Below, in pieces: positions 5,864 to 9,158 of a DNA stretch of 9,158 nt (the stretch's first letter is position 1; each line of letters begins with the position of its first letter). A program made the translations under genes and the position numbers. Origin of the DNA: an uncultured Rhodospirillaceae bacterium (GTDB lineage: Bacteria > Pseudomonadota > Alphaproteobacteria > Rhodospirillales > UBA2165); the NCBI GenBank assembly GCA_913041095.1, contig CAJWIB010000083.1:1-9158 (forward strand). The letters are read 5' to 3'. The notes below the pieces were generated by a model. That model saw only the letters and a list, made by a program, of their open reading frames with translations. It was not told the DNA's origin and searched no databases.

Positions 5864-6361
5864 CTAACCTGTGACCGGGGCGATCCAACCGACCATCATA
5901 CCATAAGCACCATGAACTTTTAGGCTGGTGAGCCAAGCCCAGGGGTGAATGCCTGTCAGCATGAAACCTTCCCGGAGGTAAAACGGTACGTAAAACACGC
6001 CGGAGACAAACCACAGCACAACACCCCATATCGCGCCTTTGACAATATTTGGCGCAATGCCGAAAACAGCGCTATCAACAGAAATATACTGGTGCGTCCA
6101 GGAGGAATACAATAGCGCAAAGAATATTCCGTTAACCATAATAACAGCCATACCCGGCCAGTAGGGCGTGTTCGGTGCTTCAACACCTGCGCCTGGCGCT
6201 ACTCCTTTATCAAATGTTCGGGCAAAGGTGACATTAGCCATGGCGCGGCTGAAATCGAGCCGTGGCATACCGATACTGTCTGCCCAATTAGCCAGCACAA
6301 GTAAGGCGTAAGTCCCCATAAGACCGGCGAATACCGACATCGCAAAAAATTCTATATCCAT
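5864..6361 (-). CDS. Four-helix integral membrane protein of uncertain family
   Basis: The 165-residue product has hydrophobic segments at about residues 5-25, 69-90, 105-127 and 146-163, suggesting four inner-membrane helices. Notable features are a MGTYALLVLANWADSIGMPRLDFSR-like stretch after helix 1, YWPGMAVIMVNGIFFALLYS in helix 2, and a KVHGAYGMMVGW histidine-containing last helix. The layout recalls the DUF6789/DUF2938-like small membrane proteins, but I am not certain. A strong GGAGG (6371-6375 on the plus numbering) sits 9 nt before ATG 6361, which makes the start secure. The C-terminus is short (GWIAPVTG) and may be complete. Gene order places it downstream of the acyltransferase gene with a 91-bp gap and a possible promoter of its own. 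Confidence 0.75.
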   Translation of the reverse strand: MDIEFFAMSVFAGLMGTYALLVLANWADSIGMPRLDFSRAMANVTFARTFDKGVAPGAGVEAPNTPYWPGMAVIMVNGIFFALLYSSWTHQYISVDSAVFGIAPNIVKGAIWGVVLWFVSGVFYVPFYLREGFMLTGIHPWAWLTSLKVHGAYGMMVGWIAPVTG

Positions 6362-6396
6362 TGTTAAAAACCTCCATTAAATCTCCGTTATTGTTG

Positions 6397-6402
6397 ATTA
6401 TC
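6397..6402 (-). promoter_or_regulatory. Possible -10 box for the membrane-protein gene
   Basis: On the minus strand GATAAT (6397-6402) matches the -10 consensus at five of six positions and lies about 35 nt upstream of ATG 6361. The -35 position 17 nt further up (TTCGAG) is poor, so this may be a weak or activator-dependent promoter. Confidence 0.3.
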
Positions 6403-6452
6403 TGAATAAACCATGTGTCCTCGAAATGCCATATTGAACGCGGTGGTTTCCG

Positions 6453-7616
6453 CTAGGCGGTATCGGTCTTGCGATAGGGCGAATATTCCATCAAACCTTT
6501 TATCTCATAATCAACATCCCGGCGTTCCTGATCAACGAATCGTTCAACGGCTTCTCGGAAGCTGGGATCTTCAATCCAGTGTGCGCTGTAGACTTCGCGG
6601 GGCAGGTAGCCGCGCTGAATTTTGTGCGGCCCTTGGGCACCGGCCTCGACCCATTGCAGTTTGTGTTGGATGGCAAAGTCGATAGCTTGATAATAACAAG
6701 CCTCAAAATGGAGAAATTTGAAGTCTTCGGTGCAGCCCCAATTACGGCCGAACAGGGTGTCCGATCCTCTCAAATTAAGCGCGCCGGCAACGCGCCGTCC
6801 GTCGTGCTCGGCGAAGATTAACACCGCCACATCCGCCATGGTTTCACCGAGTATCGAGAAGAACTCACGGGTCAGATAAGGCCGTCTCCATTTGCGGTCA
6901 ATCGTATCCATATAGTAATGATAAAAGGTGTCCCAATGATCCTCCGTGAGGTCAGCGCCGGTGACCGGATAGAGCTCGATACCTTGCGCGGCAACTTGGC
7001 GGCGTTCTTTTTTGATGGCTTTGCGCTTCCTGGAATTAAGCTCACCTAAAAATTCATCAAAAGTTTCATAGCCTTTGTTTTCCCAATGAAATTGTTTGCT
7101 TGTTCGCTGTAAAAAACCGGCTTGGCCAAGGCGTTTCCATTCGCTTTCAAGCGGAAAAGTGACGTGTAAAGACGAGACATTATGCTGGCGGGCAAGCCGG
7201 ATCATGCCAGCGATTAGGACATCGTAATAGCGCTCCGGCGCACCGTCACGCACCAGCATGCGTGGGCCCGTAGCCGGCGTGAAGGGCACGGCCGTTTGGA
7301 GCTTTGGATAGTACTTTCCACCAGCCCGTTCATAAGCATCCGCCCAGCCCCAGTCGAAGATGTACTCACCGTAAGAATGGTTCTTAAGATAGATCGGCAT
7401 ACAGGCGGCGGCCTGGCCGTTTTCGTCTTTGATCATCAGATGCTGCGGTAGCCAGCCATTACGATCTGAGACCGAACCACTTTGCTCCAACGTATTCAGA
7501 AAGGCATGGCTGATGAACGGGTTTTCATTGCCCGCACAGACATCCCAATCCATGGCAGGGATGTCGCTGATCTTGGTCAGGACTTGAACGGATATCTCTT
7601 CGCGGCCATCGGGCAT
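6453..7616 (-). CDS. FemAB-like / GNAT-fold N-acyltransferase (COG3146, former DUF482)
   Basis: The 387-residue product matches the predicted N-acyltransferase family PF04339 (FemAB_like). Family-type stretches: WDVCAGNENPFISHAFL near the N-terminus, CMPIYLKNHSYGEYIFDWGW, YYPKLQTAVPFTPATGPRML in the middle, RKRKAIKKERR, a WRRPYLTREFF segment, GRNWGC and VEAGAQGPHKIQRGYLP towards the end. These proteins have a duplicated acetyltransferase fold and are presumed to transfer an acyl or aminoacyl group from a carrier; the substrate is unknown. ATG 7616 is chosen because homology begins just after it and a promoter lies directly upstream; TTG 7658 would add 14 residues of no obvious similarity. Neither start has a Shine-Dalgarno sequence. 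I recall that this family often neighbours Rid-family and glycerophosphodiester phosphodiesterase genes in Rhodospirillales. Here the Rid gene is ~1.5 kb away on the other strand and the phosphodiesterase is absent. Confidence 0.9.
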   Translation of the reverse strand: MPDGREEISVQVLTKISDIPAMDWDVCAGNENPFISHAFLNTLEQSGSVSDRNGWLPQHLMIKDENGQAAACMPIYLKNHSYGEYIFDWGWADAYERAGGKYYPKLQTAVPFTPATGPRMLVRDGAPERYYDVLIAGMIRLARQHNVSSLHVTFPLESEWKRLGQAGFLQRTSKQFHWENKGYETFDEFLGELNSRKRKAIKKERRQVAAQGIELYPVTGADLTEDHWDTFYHYYMDTIDRKWRRPYLTREFFSILGETMADVAVLIFAEHDGRRVAGALNLRGSDTLFGRNWGCTEDFKFLHFEACYYQAIDFAIQHKLQWVEAGAQGPHKIQRGYLPREVYSAHWIEDPSFREAVERFVDQERRDVDYEIKGLMEYSPYRKTDTA

Positions 7617-7622
7617 GGAATA

Positions 7623-7651
7623 TTGATAGGACTCATTTAAAATGAGAGCAA
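7623..7651 (-). promoter_or_regulatory. Predicted promoter with palindromic operator for the acyltransferase gene
   Basis: On the minus strand TTGCTC (7646-7651) and TATCAA (7623-7628) are separated by 17 nt. The spacer is largely filled by a perfect palindrome, CTCATTT/AAATGAG with one central base (7632-7646 in plus coordinates). The predicted start falls on or next to the A of ATG 7616, which would give a leaderless mRNA and explain the missing Shine-Dalgarno sequence. A palindrome between -35 and -10 is a classic repressor position. Confidence 0.45.
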
Positions 7652-7721
7652 GTCGCAAGGTGTTGAGTGATCAAATTTGTTAATGACCCCTATTAGGTGA
7701 AAAATATAAATATTTACAATC

Positions 7722-7874
7722 TTAATCATATAGCCTTATGTTTAGAAACATAAAATTTATTCTCTCATTTAAAGTGTGAGAAACAGGGGAGGCATCTTCT
7801 ATTAGACGGGTATAGCTAGCCACATCAGCAGCTAGTATTGCGGCAAGTCTGCGTTGATCTCCCTGTTCAGCCAT
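7722..7874 (-). pseudogene. N-terminal remnant of a class III adenylate/guanylate cyclase
   Basis: A 50-codon minus frame starts at ATG 7874 behind GAGGAG and reads MAEQGDQRRLAAILAADV followed by ASYTRLIED. This is the characteristic opening of class III adenylate/guanylate cyclase catalytic domains (RRLAAILAADVxGYSRLM), where the aspartate binds a catalytic metal. After about codon 27 (near position 7794) similarity stops: the frame runs through ASPVSHTLNERINF to TAA at 7722 with no cyclase-like sequence. Functional members are several hundred residues long, so this is a 3'-deleted remnant that kept its ribosome binding site. It is too short for function unless the leftover peptide has a new role. 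Confidence 0.75.
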
Positions 7875-7983
7875 ACTCTCCTCAATAACCACGGCCCTGT
7901 CACCAAGACAAACCGATCACCCAAAAAAAACTGCACCACCAGCCAAAAAATGCTACTTTAGAACCGTTCGTGACGATTCCAGG
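7875..7983. other. Intergenic spacer upstream of the cyclase remnant
   Basis: This holds the old 5' region of the cyclase remnant (GAGGAG just upstream of ATG 7874) and two A tracts (7923-7930 and near 7945-7950). On the minus strand these are T runs lying after the beta-barrel stop, but the hairpins preceding them are only about three base pairs, so I do not call a terminator. Confidence 0.35.
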
Positions 7984-8970
7984 CTAGAAATGAAACGAAA
8001 ATCCGACCCGTGCGAAGGCGGTATAGTAATCGCCGCCATCGATATGGGCCAAATCGCCGACCCTCTCCGGCAAATGGAGATTGGGGGCGTCCCATGTCCC
8101 ACTAACACCAACGGCGAGTTCAATGCTGGTTGAAGGTCTCGGGTTTCCCCATAACCGCATGGTCACGGAGGCTTCCGGCACGACTTGCAACCTGTCGTCG
8201 GTGATGGACATGGTATTGAAGTTGCCCACATTCTGATTGGGGTCCTGGTCCACTTTCAAATCCACTTCAGCGAGCATCACCCGTGCAACGGGATCCAGGT
8301 TCAATCCCCAACTCTCGCTGCTCACGACCTGAAGCGATCCGCCCAAGAAAACACCGTACATATCGCTATTGAGTTTCGAGTCGGTGACAAGTTTGCGAAA
8401 ACTAACGTCCCAATCACCATAGAGTTCGGTATACTGCTGGACCCTGCGATAGGTGATGCCGACAAAGGGGTTAAACGTGCCGGCTCCTGGCGCCTTCGCC
8501 CCCCGCACGCTGACATCGGCCTGATAAGACGTCACGTCCTGTTCGAATTCCCAGGTGGCGGCAAGCCATAAGGTGTTGGCACGATTGGTACCGTCGATGT
8601 TCAGGATAGGGCTCTTGTTCTAAGTGAACCTTTCGGAGTTTTCCGCATGGCCATGCGCTTCGGACAAGGGAACCTCGACTTTCGTCGTTTTCCCGAAGAC
8701 AGGCGCGCCAAACCACTTGGCCCTCTCAAAGCAATAACCGGCCGTCAGGGACGTAGACCTGCGCCAAATATTATCGCCGGTCTCCACCTTCCTACCTTGG
8801 CAAATCGAGACCGCGTATGCCGTATCGGGGACCCGAATGTATACTCCCCCGACGTCGATTTCAGCATAAATGCCGGGGAGCTCTTGCGCCGCCGCAGCGG
8901 GGCCACACAGGATCGACAAGCAACAAAGACGAAAAAATTTTCCCAAAATCAGGCAATGCAGCCCTCCCAT
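7984..8970 (-). pseudogene. Outer-membrane beta-barrel protein gene interrupted by an in-frame TAG
   Basis: One minus frame spans 329 codons from ATG 8970 to TAG 7984-7986 with a single internal TAG (8620-8622, codon 117). Upstream: a signal peptide (residues 1 to about 28, hydrophobic core LCCLSILCGPAAAA, likely cut before QELPG) and alternating strands such as GIYAEIDVGGVYIRV; C57 and C80 could form a disulfide. Downstream, the same frame continues with 28 codons ending in LWLAATWEFEQD and then ~183 codons rich in amphipathic strands (NPFVGITYRRVQQY, YGVFLGGSLQVV, TAFARVGFSFHF). The terminal phenylalanine is the usual signal for outer-membrane insertion. Nothing is lost or shifted around the TAG, so one base change or error explains it. 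No ribosome binding site is evident at ATG 8970. Substrate or role unknown; a porin or adhesin-like surface protein is possible. Confidence 0.75.
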
Positions 8971-9019
8971 AACGACTGTCGAGATTATTAACCGTAATTA
9001 CTTCCTACGGCTTGTACAC

Positions 9020-9048
9020 AATATTCTTTATTGGCGAGCTTACTGCAA
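9020..9048 (-). promoter_or_regulatory. Possible promoter of the beta-barrel gene
   Basis: On the minus strand TTGCAG (9043-9048) and AATATT (9020-9025) are 17 nt apart, about 50 bp upstream of ATG 8970. Both hexamers are moderate matches, so the call is tentative. Confidence 0.3.
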
Positions 9049-9126
9049 GCTATTCTAGACAAAGCAGACTTTAGCACAATGGCTTTGGTTTATTGCAGAC
9101 CCGGTCGTCAGCTGTAAACACCGTAT

Positions 9127-9137
9127 TCCCTGGTGAA
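9127..9137 (+). repeat. Third copy of the tandem-RNA head motif core (cut by window end)
   Basis: TCCCTGGTGAA repeats 11 bases of the head of the two RNA elements at 4247 and 4355, preceded by ACACCGT, slightly like the ACACGAT before copy 2. The GGGGTGC stem would lie beyond the window, so it cannot be verified. The minus strand here also reads as a plausible coding end (16 codons to TGA at 9108-9110, containing FDFTREYGVYS), which would make the match accidental. Confidence 0.3.
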
Positions 9138-9158
9138 GTCGAACATCATTTTGACGTT

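Noticed and set aside
7923..7950. Terminator after the beta-barrel gene on the minus strand
   Set aside because: There are T runs on the minus strand, but the preceding stems are only about three base pairs.
8185..8571. 128-codon plus-strand frame opposite the beta-barrel gene
   Set aside because: The minus strand shows signal peptide, amphipathic strands and a terminal Phe; the plus frame has no such coherence and is a shadow.
1..9158. CRISPR array, tRNA or rRNA gene, intact insertion sequence
   Set aside because: I saw no regular repeat-spacer pattern, no cloverleaf with a TTCGANTC-type T arm, and no transposase gene in the window.
9108..9158. 3' end of a minus-strand gene entering from the right
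   Set aside because: Sixteen plausible codons before TGA are too few to call; kept only as the alternative reading of the third head-motif copy.

Overview
The window looks like a stretch of an alphaproteobacterial chromosome, most plausibly of Rhodospirillales-like ancestry. The evidence is a long B12-dependent ribonucleotide reductase of the alphaproteobacterial type, a Rid protein of the ~155-residue form, and a FemAB-like (former DUF482) acyltransferase. I recall Rid and FemAB-like genes lying close together in many Rhodospirillales. The assignment is by recognition only; no search was run.

Left part (1-4433). About 300 bases of AT-rich DNA lead to a good sigma70-type promoter (304-332). 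A ~155-nt leader follows that can fold into several hairpins, the first starting almost exactly at the predicted transcription start and the last overlapping the ribosome binding site. It precedes nrdJ (493-4137), a complete class II ribonucleotide reductase with all catalytic cysteines and a C-terminal zinc-ribbon/redox tail. After nrdJ come two paralogous ~77-nt hairpin elements (4247-4322 and 4355-4433). Both share a CCTCCCTGGTGAAC head and a GGGGTGC/GCACCCC outer stem ending in a T run, but their inner stems differ in sequence. They read as tandem small RNAs and also as terminators.

Middle (4434-5863). A two-gene unit encodes a Rid-family protein and a VOC/glyoxalase-fold protein whose start and stop codons overlap (TGATG). 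Immediately downstream are two 5'-truncated gene remnants placed back to back: an unrecognised minus-strand 3' end and the last ~70 codons of a TRAP transporter large permease on the plus strand. Their junction is at about 5601-5607, which marks a rearrangement or an assembly breakpoint.

Right part (5864-9158), almost all minus strand. It holds a four-helix membrane protein of uncertain family, a FemAB-like acyltransferase with a possibly leaderless promoter containing a perfect palindrome, the first ~27 codons of a class III adenylate cyclase (a remnant), and an outer-membrane beta-barrel gene split by a single in-frame TAG. At the extreme right edge the core of the CCTCCCTGGTGAAC element appears again, though there it can also be read as the antisense of a minus-strand coding end.

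Overall, one intact housekeeping gene with an interesting leader and a small-RNA pair lies next to a decaying accessory region with at least three broken genes. The most novel-looking items are the tandem RNA pair and the nrdJ leader.
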